Source of the DNA: Neurospora tetrasperma FGSC 2508
Taxonomy: Eukaryota; Ascomycota; Sordariomycetes; Sordariales; Sordariaceae
Direction: 5' to 3'
Assembly: GCF_000213175.1 (NCBI RefSeq)
Contig: NW_009799101.1
Location: 702,077-766,076, forward strand
DNA: 64,000 nucleotides
Part shown: positions 35,801-45,730 of the stretch, in pieces
Position numbering within the stretch: the stretch's first letter is position 1
Layout: each line of letters begins with the position of its first letter
Program-made: the position numbers and the translations under genes
The notes under the pieces: generated by a model
Databases searched by the model: none
Told to the model about the DNA's origin: nothing
The model's input: the letters and a program-made list of their open reading frames with translations, nothing else

Positions 35801-36110
35801 GGAAATTGGCTACGACTAGGAGGTAGAGGGAGCGGAGGGGGGAATTGCCCTTAACCGGAATTACAACTACGATTAGGAGGCGGAGGGGGCGGAGGGGGCG
35901 GAGGGGGCGGAGGGGGAAATTGTCCTTGACCGGGACTACGACTACAATTAGGAGGCGGAGGGGGCGGAGGGGGCGGAGGGGGCGGAGGGGGAAATTGCCC
36001 TTAACCGGGACTACGACTACGACCTGGAGGCGGAGGGGGAAACTGGCCTTAACCGGGACCAATAGGAAGTTATTATTGGGGATATTGGGGGGGAAATAGC
36101 TAGCGGCTTA
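32876..36110 (-). pseudogene. Disordered-protein gene of copy B
   Basis: From the N-terminal side: Gln/Pro tracts with the unit GQGQFPPPPPPPPPPPPN repeated at 35850-36000; Ser/Asn/Pro-rich sequence with FNTPSPFDNEEFSPSS and GPSSISSTSDN (34860-35070); a poly-Ser run before TRNRRRYNGTRRLENTYPEY; the conserved region with FLLTPLYTDIPRG, EVKQLLFLFYYNQF, FISGQINKRTFNQIYSYITK, PLEFVLKVIQPTKAPNLDYL and NELPPLRRTDNYPIAS; EEDVFSPSHPNNRGHNNRG; then Tyr/Gly/Ser-rich and Pro/Gly-rich repeats to a TAA at 32876-32878 that A shares. At least two frame changes and several TAA/TAG stops are present. It is homologous to the second gene of E. No catalytic motif is seen. Confidence 0.65.
35840..36030 (+). repeat. 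About 75-bp tandem repeat with GGAGGGGGC runs (polyproline-coding, G4-prone)
   Basis: Two full units and parts of a third, each with four tandem GGCGGAGGG blocks (35878-35917 and 35952-35991). On the minus strand they code for twelve-proline runs. Copy A (22490-22690) has only short versions. Confidence 0.8.
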
Positions 36111-38139
36111 GTAACTAAGTTTGGTATTTCTAGAGGTTACTACTACTATCACTCGGTATATTACTACTATTATTATTGGAAAAAAAACTTAATAAGTCTT
36201 ATAGAAAGTTTAGGCGAGGTACGATATTTTAACCTGGATATTATTGATATTATTGCTTATAACGGCTATATAATATTATATTAAGGGTAGGAATAGGTTG
36301 ACGGAGTAGTTAATAGGGCGGTTGACCGGGTGGTCGACGGGGTAGTTAATAGGGTGCCTATAATTAACAGGTTGCCGCCTGGGAATCCTTAGTTAAGGGG
36401 TCGGTTGAAGTAGTTGTACTTAATTCGGCGTAATTCTTTTTCAGAGTCTTTTTAACTACAGTGCGCAGGCTCGGTCCAGCCGGTGAACTAATATGGCGCT
36501 AATCCTATTAATAATATTAATATTATATACTAACGGTAATATAGATTATAAATTTACTTATTCCTATACTTTGAGAGCTTATTTACGGGTGCCGGCAATA
36601 TCCAAGCGCTACTAGGCATAATTAGGTATTTGCGCAGGCTAGGCATAGCTTATATCGGTAGGCGATGTAGGCGCACTATTGGCGGGCTATTCTATATCTT
36701 GTTTAAACTTATAGTAGTCGAAACAGTCATCCTCATAAAAATCGTTGCAAGTATCATCTTAATAACCCTCGAAGCTAATAGTCCTCTTCGCTAAGGAGGC
36801 GGGTTTCCGCTTCCTCTTTATAGAGCTTAAGCCTTCTATTTAAATAATAATATCAATTACAATCCGTATCGCGCGCGCAATTAAATAGGATAATACTTAT
36901 AGTAACTATAGTTAGGAATAGCTTGCAAAGTAAGAAATAGATTTAGTAGTAATAATTGTGGGCTAACTAATTTGATTTAAAGTGCGAGTACCTATTTAAT
37001 TCGTTAGTTTGAAGAGGTCGGTATTAAGGGAGTAAAAGTTTGAGAAAGGAGAGTTGAGAAGGGAAAATTTAAATAGGGGAGAAGGCGGATTAAAATTTGT
37101 AGTTTGATTTACACTACACAATGCTCTTAACTTATTAGGACGGCGGGGAATAATATAGCGGCAGGTGACTAGTATTTATCAATAATAACAGTTAGTAAAT
37201 ATAATTATAATAGTTCTATTACCTTCTAGTCTACTAGAAAGTTGAAATGAGACAGCGGGGTACAGTAATATCGACGTGTGACTCTTCGTTTGTTTGCTTG
37301 ATGGCTACCTTCTAAGCAATTCTAGCCGGCGTAAATATACTAGGATTTAAATAAATCGCGCAGTGCTATATAATTAACTACATTCTACCCACCGCTATTG
37401 GCTATTGAATGGTCTCAATAACGGGGCATTATTAATAATAATACTATTCTAGTACTTTCCCTACTCGTAAATGGTTTTAAAAAGGAAAGACTAGATAAAA
37501 TAGCGGGGTGGTATTAATAACGATCGCTAGAGGTAAATATAGTAATAGAGGTTATAGTATCAATTTACATTCGGTGTAGAGTAGGTCTAGGAGGCGGTTA
37601 ACTATAGGAACAGGTAGTAAATATAAAGTACGCTATCTTAGCAAGGGATTATTAACAAGGGTCGCTCGGTATAGGAAAGGGTTTATCTAAACTTTAATAT
37701 ACTAAATAATATACGACTAGTTATTTACTATAATCTATAGTTCGTACTTTATATTATATTAAATAAATACCCATTTAATCTATAAAGTATAATAGGGTCT
37801 TAATTTCTAGAATGTACTTCTATTAAACTCGTAAGTAGCCTTATACAATCTAATCTATTAATTCTAACTCTTCCTTTTATATTTAACTCCTATCCGTTAT
37901 CTTCGAATCTGGTTATCTTGTTCATTTACGCATTCAGTTACATATCTCAAGATTATTTAGTACTTATAGTCTTTTCAACTCCGCTATACCTCATTAACGG
38001 ACTAAAGTAAGTAAAGACAATAATACCCCCTTATAAGTAAATCGTATTATTAATACACTACTACTACTCAGGGTTGGTTATAGTAGACGTGTACCCCTCC
38101 CTAGTATATATTTATATTAACCTAATTAATTATGACGTT
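36111..38139. other. Divergent intergenic region of copy B
   Basis: AT-rich, homologous to 22701-24689 of A. It includes the block GTACCCCTCCCTA at 38091, just before the transposase frame. No gene is supported. Confidence 0.5.
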
Positions 38140-41100
38140 TAAAATTACTAAGTTTTGCCCCGCTGGTCGATGTTGATAATAATACGGTTATGTCTAATGC
38201 GGGCGCGGCATACGACAATAACGATAATTGGGAGGATATTAATGATGAGGGTAACAGCGAGGGTGAGTTGGGTCTGATTTTTTCTTAAATGAAAGCCGAT
38301 TCTAATTATTCTCCTAAGTATTATTAATTAAGACAATATTTTTGAAGGTATAGATATTACAAACATCCGGCGCAGATTGGAAGATCTAATAAATGCTAAT
38401 GATATTCTTTCTATTGGGTTCGATGAGGAATAGTTGCGATTTAATTTCGAGTATAATGAGCGGGAATTTAATTAATAAAAACTAGAGACCGTTATATTCG
38501 AAGAGGATTTTGTAGATGAATGGGTTGAACAAATCGAAGAAGAATTAGAAATTCTCTAAGGTATTATAACCCGTAGCCTTATTTCTAATACGTCGGAATT
38601 AATCTATTATTATTATAATCGATACGAATTTTTGTCGGATTTTTATTTGGCTATTAGCTTATATATTATTATTAATAAGCACTTACAAAAATAGTATAAA
38701 GCATAAGTGGAAGTTCTAGGTATTTTATATAGCTAAGACGGTAGACCTATAATCGATGTTCAATACCTACCAAAATAATTAGAGACTTTGAAAAATCGTA
38801 CAACCCGACGGTTACTACTACTGGATATGCGTATAGTTAACGTCCTATTATAGACTTTAAAGATAAATATTGAATCAGCTAGTTGTAAAAGACAGTAATT
38901 GCAATAATAGTAATAATAGTAACAATAGTAATAATAATAATAAGAATAAGAATAATAATAAGAATAAGAATAAGGGGGTAAAATTAATTCCGATCCTTCC
39001 ACAGTCCTGAGAGCCCTGTATTTTATAGACCTATATTCTTTACTCCAGGCTTACCTTAATTCGGACACCGTTGTAATAATAATGTACAGAGGGATAGTAT
39101 ATTTTGTCGATAATCCAACAGAGTTGTATTATACTCTTTGCTAGTTATTATCCGTTTGAACTACCTCTGGCGAATATAGATACTTTAATAGCACCTTAAA
39201 TTTAGAAAATACTAAGAAGGCTATCTTTCTATCGGACTTTATCTACTTCTACTTTTATAGAGAGACCGGTAATTATATTTACTACTTATTAGACGATTAC
39301 CCCGACTATTACATCTATATCGGCCGTATAAAGGCGGTGGGTAAGAACTATACTACCGAGGTCGAGTAGTATATTAGCGAAATTACTTTAATTATTAATA
39401 AATGTCTAAATATTAATTAAATAGGGTAAGAGTTTCCGGGACTTGGTACCTATTACTAAATTGGTTATAATATAAGGTTTAAATAGTACGAATTAATTAT
39501 ACGTCTCGATTAAGAATATTAGATGTTTTAGGAATAGGTTGATTAATTTGTACTTGTTATTATTGATTATTTTGATAGTAATATTTTTGATGACCCTAAT
39601 CTACTACTTTAGATTAGAAAGAAGGAAAAAAGACGGTTTAAAAAGTATTTAATAGAATTACATATTAAATAGGAGGATAGGTAGTACTTTATTCGCCGTG
39701 TCCTGGATACGGCTGGAAAGGATGAGGCAAATATATATTAGATTAACATTAATTTACTATACAAAAATCCCGGAGGTACCTCTACTACTAAGTTCAAAAT
39801 ATTCCCCCTTGCGTTCATACCCCCTATTCGAGCTCAACTAGAAATTAAAGAATTTGGCCGTACTTTATTCGAAGAATACTAGGATATAATTAATAATCCC
39901 GGCCTTAAGGTAATTAATTACGCAATTCTAACTTTTATCAATAGATTTAGTATGTATTGTAATATATATAGATTTATTATAGGGGTATATTAATCGCCTG
40001 CCGGCTTGCCTTACAATATATAAGCTCGTAATACTAGTATTTTCCCTATTATATGGGGACCTTATATATTAAATTTTAACAACGTTGTTAAAGCCTTAGA
40101 ACATCTAATACCTTTAGATCAAGGTATAATAATAATGCAAATTGAAGGTCGGCTAACTTTAGTATTAGTATTTACCCTGTGTTATACTAGCGACATGCTA
40201 CAGTAAAATCAAAATGTTGGTATAGTTGGTATGGCTGGCTATGAATTCTGTCAATTCTGCTATATCGGCCTAAATTACATTATCAATCAATAAAATGTCA
40301 TGGAAGGGTTCTAGCTAGATATTAATCGGTATTATTATTAATACATATAAATAAAATACGAAATTAATATTAATATAAATACTCAAGGCAATTAGGCTAT
40401 ATACAGAATTTAATAGTGGAATTAGCTTCGATTAGCCTATATTATTTAATCTAATACTAGCCCTTAATATAATTTTAAAACAGCCTCCCAATCTAATCTA
40501 TTCCAAATATAAAGGCATTATAGCTGAGACCTATAAGATATTTTCGAATATCTTCCTAATACTGAAAGCGCGCACCGAATATAACCGTACTATATAGTAT
40601 TAGCTATTTCCTTCCGGTTGGACTTCGTTGCCTTCGCTTATTTCTTACCTTCTAAATCATACCTTAACCAACTACGCTAAATAGTCTGTTATAGTACTAC
40701 TACTATTTGCAATATAATTTCATAAAGAATATATCAAATATTATATATAGGAAGCTTAGAAATCCGTTATTCAATCCGACTATAGAGATAATAATAACGA
40801 TAAAGTAGATATTCGATTGCTTCTTGGTTTTGCTAGAGTATTAACTACTATAGCTTAAAGTAGCTATTATTAATAAGTAATAGAAATACTAGATCTAAGT
40901 ATAGTAATATAGAGTACTATATTTTGGGTATTAGATATTAGTATACTAAATTATATAATGTAGTAGTAGAAGCTACTACTAATAATCCAAGGGCGGGTTT
41001 ATTCTAGACTCGAGTTCGGCCTAGTTAATTACCGTTATAGGTATTATCTCCACGATTATTAATATTAGATACTATAAATATAGTAGTAGGCCTAAATGAA

Positions 41101-42720
41101 GAAAATATAGATAATATTATAGCAGAAAACGAAGAAGGCGGCGTAGTGTCTATAGCCGCTATAGAAGTAATTACCCTTCTTAAACGGGTAAAGAAGTATA
41201 TTAAAAAGGCTTTGCGACTAAATATTTATTTAAGTATTTATTACAGGGAGTTCTATAAGTACTATAATCCTCCTAGTCTATTAAATATATTAGCGGAAGA
41301 AAAGTATTATAAGTAAATTTTCTTAATATATTCTTATATTTACCCCTAAATGAAAATCTTAGCGCCCGCTAAGTATAGGCACAGGCACAGGCACCCGGCC
41401 TACATTCTAGGGCAGCGGGCTGTACTATATAACTAAAGTTATAAATCTAATATATAAAACCGGTATTAGGATTATGGCTATTGTTGATTAATTAAATATT
41501 GATAGTAATATTAATAGACGCTTTAAAAAGATTGTAGAAACGATTAATAATAGAGATATTAAAAGGTGGATCCTTAAATAAAAGTATATTATCTATACTA
41601 TTCGATTTACGCTATTTAATTCGTTCGCCGACGATACCGAATTAATTAATTAAATTAATTAAATTATTAAGAAAGCCCCTAGTTTGTTCGAGAGTTTAAT
41701 CTATTAAGATAATAAGTGATAATAATTTAGTACGCGAAAATTAAATTAATCGAAGAATTAGAATTTAATATCCTAAATTCCACGAACAGTACGTATATTC
41801 GGCCGAATATTATTAGTAAATTTATAGAAACGACTATACGGCGAGTTTACTACCCTATTATTGAATCTTATCTTTTATTCTCCGCTTCTTCAATATTTAA
41901 TCTATTTCGCCATACTTTATTTAGAGTATACGATTTAAATTATAGTATCCTTAGTATTTTAAAGTTTATTACTAGTAATATATAGTATAATAAGCGTATA
42001 TTATTTATAAATAAGTACGTATATATCCTATATACTTAGTTCCCCAATCCCTATACCTATACTTCTATACTTCTATACCTCTATACCGAGACACCGAGCT
42101 CCCCGAGCGCTAGCTACCAAATATTAGGATTAAATATCAGCGGCATTTACGCTAGGATATTACTATGGGAGTCTTACTACTATACTTAATATAACGTATA
42201 TATACGGCTAATATAAAGTCGGTATAAAATTATATATTTTAGTATTATTATACATTACATATATATAAAGATACTACCTACAAATACGTCCAAGCACTCT
42301 GATCTTTTAAACTTGGGAAAATTATTAATAAAAACTAATATTTAGTCCGTATTTAATACCCTTCGACGTTATACCTTTAGTATCGGTTATTATATTAGGT
42401 ATTACCGGCCCGGCGCCGGGGCCGGGGCCGACGACGATAATATCGGCCGTATCGATTATATCTTCGCCTACGAGTAAAAGTAGTATAATAAGCGCCGTAT
42501 TTTTATCGTATTAATTAGAGTTAGGCCTATTGATAATAGAGATTTAGCGCTTGAGTTACCGCTTATCGAAGAGGGTGAGCTACTAATTACTAGTCTGCCA
42601 ATTTTGCTTATAAATAGGGTGTATATTGTAGATATTTCGAGGGTTCATAAGCGTAGCCAGAATGGTAGTTATTAACGTCGGTTAGTCTAGGTAAACTAGG
42701 ACATTATATAGATATAATTA
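38140..42720 (+). pseudogene. Transposase-like gene of copy B (CMC/Plavaka-like)
   Basis: About 1,500 codons are readable in pieces. The N-terminal region has IRRRLEDLINANDI, FEEDFVDEWVEQIEEELEIL, ISNTSELIYYYYNRYEFL and DFYLAISLYIIINKHLQ. A middle region (39200-39900) has FLSDFIYFYFYRETGNYIY, DYYIYIGRIKAVGKNYT, GTSTTKFKIFPLAFIPP, AQLEIKEFGRTLFEEYQD. The core (39920-40260) has TFINRFSMYCNIYRFIIG, VYQSPAGLPYN, GPYILNFNNVVKALEHL, FTLCYTSDMLQQNQN (Asp codon 40192-40194) and GYEFCQFC (Cys codons 40249-40251 and 40258-40260). A D followed by C-x2-C is the pattern of CMC-type transposases. The C-terminal part has KKYIKKALRLNIYLSIYY, IGRIDY and LLITSLPILLINRVYIVDIS. RIP stops and possibly an intron near 38290 break it. 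The first Asp and the Glu of a DDE triad were not located. Confidence 0.72.
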
Positions 42721-43034
42721 TAATATACTATTATTTTCGTCCTCTTGCCTTCGATATACTAACTGAAGATTCATAGGTCGCAATCTATTTCTTAGGTCGG
42801 TTATTTATAGTATATTACTTTACAATTATAGAGGGAGTAGATACTAACTAGTATTAATACTTTATAGTATTTAATAATGGAACCGTTTAATATATATTAC
42901 TTATCTAATATACAATGCCCTTTATACTAACAATTTGTATTATCTAACTATAATATATACAAATAGTATATAGAGACCAATAGTAATCTATATATTAGAA
43001 GTCCCTCCGTAAATTGACCAGAGTTCCCGATCAG

Positions 43035-43360
43035 ATTAGCATTCATCGTATAGCTCAAGTCAGTACACTACGTTGCCCTAAATAATTAACGTAATTAATA
43101 ACAATTCCAGACCAGGGGATCGTCGCATTCATCGGATCGCATTCATCGGATCGCATTCATTGCATAGCTCAAGTCAATACACCAACGTTACCCTAAATAA
43201 TCGACTCGGAGTTGACCACTGCATAGTTCCAGATTAGGGCATTGTATCGCATTCAATTGCATCGCATTCATCGTATGGCTCAAGTCAGTATACAAGCCCC
43301 GAATTAACCAGACAGTTCTAGACCAGGGCATCGTATCGCATCGCTCAATCGCATCTTTGT
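43035..43360 (+). repeat. Right subterminal tandem repeats of copy B, about 85-120 bp
   Basis: Units contain GGCTCAAGTCAGTACACTA-like, CCCTAAATAATTAAC-like and CAGACCAGGG words, then ATCGCATTCATCG runs; ATCGGATCGCATTC is itself repeated in tandem at 43134-43160. The counterpart in A is 30596-30985. Confidence 0.6.
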
Positions 43361-43389
43361 AAATTAAATTCCTCCAATCGCTCACATAC

Positions 43390-43860
43390 ATCGCTCCCCA
43401 AACCGGCGCTGCGCGCCGGCCGCCGGCCGGGTACAGTGCCGGGAATGCTGGGCTGGTGCAGGGTGCAGGTGCTAGTGCAGGGTGCAGGTGCAGGCGCCGG
43501 GTGCCGCGTACTGGGTGCCGGGTACTGGGCTGGGTGCTAGACAGCGTGGTGGACCGTGCGTAGGTGGGCGGCAGGGTAGGCGGCAGGCAGTAAGCAGATC
43601 CGTAGATAAATGCAACGCTTATGCACCTCCTCGCTCGTGACTTCCCTTTGCGATTTTTCTATCAAACTCCAGAATCACCCATTTTACTTTTAGGAAGGTG
43701 CAATGTCAATTTACCGTAGGAGAGCAACTTACCGTAAGAGGTCAACTTACCGTGCAGACCTACAGACGGTTCATGTACGGTAAGCTGGACTGTATAGTAA
43801 TGGGTGCAGCTTACAGTCAGCTGACAGTAAGCTGATGGTATCCGGCTCTGGGGGTTCCGC
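43390..43860 (+). repeat. Right terminal region of copy B: GC-rich patch and TTACCGT array
   Basis: Positions 43395-43600 are GC-rich, with GGTGCAGG and GCCGGGTACTGG words in loose tandem. From 43700 on come TTTACCGTAGG, CTTACCGTAAG, CTTACCGTGCAG, then TACGGTAAG, TTACAGTCAG, GACAGTAAG. It is better preserved than the matching part of A. Confidence 0.65.
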
Positions 43861-43869
43861 AAGTAAGTA

Positions 43870-43934
43870 TTATTCCTAATATTAATATACTATTCCGGGT
43901 AGTTATAATCGCTATTGTAATATAGATAAAGATA

Positions 43935-43991
<57 letters not shown>

Positions 43992-44335
43992 GTCCTATTA
44001 ATCCTCGTAATAGACGTTATAAGGCTCCTTGCAGTAATACCGGTAGTAGCTAAGGCAGTAGTAGCGGTTATTGTAATTACTATAATGCTCGTAATACTCG
44101 TGGAGGCTAGTATAGTAGCTATACTAGTATATCTAGAACTACCGATATTATTCCTCCGATTCCTAAGCGCACCCGTATGCCTGCTCCTGCCGCTATCTCC
44201 CCGTCGTCGGCGATATTATAATCGGCTATACTCGAGAAGGGTATATGTTTCCTACATCTCTAAGTCTTTCGCTGCGTTTAATTTCCCTTTATTAGAATTC
44301 TGTAATACCTATAATCGTCAGCTACAATAAAAAAT
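43870..44335 (+). pseudogene. Disordered-protein gene of copy E, part 3 (poly-Asn, C-terminal part)
   Basis: The frame continues across the B insertion site: YYS, TIPGSYNRYCNIDKDNS, a run of about 17 Asn encoded by (AAT)n at 43937-43990, SPINPRNRRYKAPCSNTGSS, SGYCNYYNARNTRGG, YSSYTSISRTTDIIPPIPK, RTRMPAPAAISPSS. The exact end is unclear. The CAATAA at 44325-44330 closes a different frame. Composition (Asn, Ser, Tyr, Arg) agrees with a disordered C-terminus, as in A and B, but the Gly-Tyr repeats differ. Unlike A and B, no clear RGG box is seen at the very end. Confidence 0.5.
43937..43990 (+). repeat. (AAT)n microsatellite
   Basis: About 18 uninterrupted AAT triplets; in frame they code for poly-Asn in E's second gene. 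Confidence 0.95.
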
Positions 44336-44719
44336 TACAAAAAAAGTAAGAAAATTGCAATTAGCATTGTTATTAGTATTGCAATCAGTGTTGTATTTAG
44401 TATTACAATCGAGTGTGCAATTATATAGTACATCTGCGTTCCTAGTATAGTACAATGCCTTACTAGCTAACCGCTTAGTCGATAATGTTGCGGCTTTATT
44501 ATAATCGCGGTTATATTAGCGGTTATTGAATCGCTTTAGGTAAATAGGTAGTTTAGTATTGTTTATTATACTTGTTAGTTTGATATATTCGCCATCCCTC
44601 TCGCTAGTGTTCAATTGATCGTGTGCGATTGTATCGCAAATGCAATATTTGACTTCGTAACTTTAAGGAAGGACCGCCATGTCGCAACTTCCCTAAATGC
44701 GAGAAATACCATATTATAG
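44336..44719. other. AT-rich downstream region of copy E, no gene seen
   Basis: It contains direct word repeats near 44355-44410 (TTGCAAT, TAGTATTGCAATCAG) and no supported frame. It lies between E's second gene and its terminal motif array. Confidence 0.5.
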
Positions 44720-44861
44720 TGGGAAACGCCCACGGTAGTTTGACAAATTACAGTAATTTAACATTTACCGTACTATTATAGTAGCTGTCCGGTAATAGTT
44801 TTTGTAGGGTACTAGTACGGTAATGTTACGGTATATAGCTTCCTATATACCGCCTACTAAG
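44720..44861 (-). repeat. Terminal motif array of copy E (its left end, reversed)
   Basis: Motifs are CCACGGTAG, TTTACCGTAC, CCGGTAATAG, TACGGTAATG and TTACGGTATA, ending CCGCCTACTAAG. The reverse reading CTTAGTAGGCGGTATATAGG matches E's other end at 8563 and the left ends of A and B. Confidence 0.65.
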
Positions 44862-45072
44862 AATAATACTTTTGTACTACCGTAGCGGGAAATTCTATTA
44901 GGGGACAAGCCTTCTTACGCTTACTACGGCTTTGAGGCCTTATTGTTTTAACAGGCCTTGTTGACTTAATAAGCCCTGTTGAGCTGAGGGAGGCTTCTGA
45001 TTGGTCAATCAGTTTGAGGTTCAGATTTGCGCTAAAGACAGCCGCTGGAAATTTTAATTTTTGTACTATATA

Positions 45073-45276
45073 TGTAAGATAAACGGCTCGTGGTCATGCA
45101 AAATGATCTGATGGTATTGATTGTCTGATGAACTATTCTGCCTATAGTTTATATGCTGCTTGGGTTTAATACCCTAGCGATATAGGTCAGTCCGACTTGC
45201 CTGCTTGCTGGTAGCGCCTAGTTACCTAGGTCGTCCCGACTAGGTTGGTGCTACCCGATAGGGTTATTGTCTTACA
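45073..45276 (-). repeat. 3' LTR of gypsy-3
   Basis: 204 bp, TGTAAGA to TCTTACA, the same length as the other LTR. It is adjacent to the polypurine tract on its inner side, so it is the 3' LTR of a minus-strand element. Confidence 0.92.
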
Positions 45277-45409
45277 ATACCCCCTGTTGAAAAGATGATT
45301 ATTACGATTATTAAGCTAGTTATATCGATGTATGTAGTTTATAAGGAAAAGCTCGTATGTTAGATCAATCTCGTGTGAGTATAGGAAAAAATGATTAGTA
45401 AAAGACGGT

Positions 45410-45730
45410 AGAATGATCTGTAGCGAGCGATGGTCGTCCTTTAGGGAAAAATTATTGTTATTACAATCGATCGGTCTTAATAGTATTGCAATAAGGAAAT
45501 TGAATAAAAAAAAAGGAAATAGTTTGTAGCGGGCGATGGTTATTCTTTAAGGAAAAACTATTGTTATTATAACCGATCGGTCTCAATAGTATTATAATAA
45601 GAAAGTCGAATGAAAAAAAAGGAAATGGTCTATAGCGGGCGATAGTTATTTTTTGAGAAAAAATTATTATTATTACAATAGATAGATTAATCTTAGTAGG
45701 ACTATAATAAAGGAAAGTAAATAAAAAGGA
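45410..45730 (-). repeat. Three tandem units of about 106 bp near the gypsy-3 3' LTR
   Basis: The words TAGCGAGCGATGG, TAGCGGGCGATGG and TAGCGGGCGATAG recur at 45421, 45527 and 45633. Each is followed by GGAAAAA, ATTACAATCGATCGGTCT-like sequence and an A-run with GGAAAT. It is non-coding. Confidence 0.88.

Larger units (their letters stand above)
31931..43867 (+). mobile_element. Large TA-flanked DNA transposon, copy B (11.9 kb)
   Basis: It begins CTTAGCTAGGGGTATATAGG and ends, in reverse, CTTACTTGCGGAACCCCC, with TA outside both ends (31929-31930 and 43868-43869). Removing B with one TA keeps E's frame (TPTP, then YYS, then GSYNRYCN). The 35-bp subterminal inverted repeats at 32000-32034 and 43805-43839 match at 30 of 35 by eye. 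Gene order is as in A: minus-strand disordered-protein gene, plus-strand transposase-like gene. It is uninterrupted and gap-free, so it is the best reference copy of the family. Confidence 0.87.
8563..44861 (-). mobile_element. Large TA-flanked DNA transposon, host copy E (interrupted by A, B and a MITE)
   Basis: Its two ends are inverted copies. CTTAGTTGGACATATAGGAA begins at 8563; read in reverse from 44861 the other end is CTTAGTAGGCGGTATATAGG, and both are followed by ATACCGTA and further TACCGT motifs. A TA precedes the left end (8561-8562). The matching dinucleotide at 44862-44863 is AA, so the duplication is imperfect. Minus strand: transposase gene (about 9830-14900). Plus strand: disordered-protein gene (about 16010-18754, 31486-31928, 43870-44330). 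Subtracting A, B and the MITE with their target duplications leaves about 11.05 kb, close to A and B. Confidence 0.75.
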
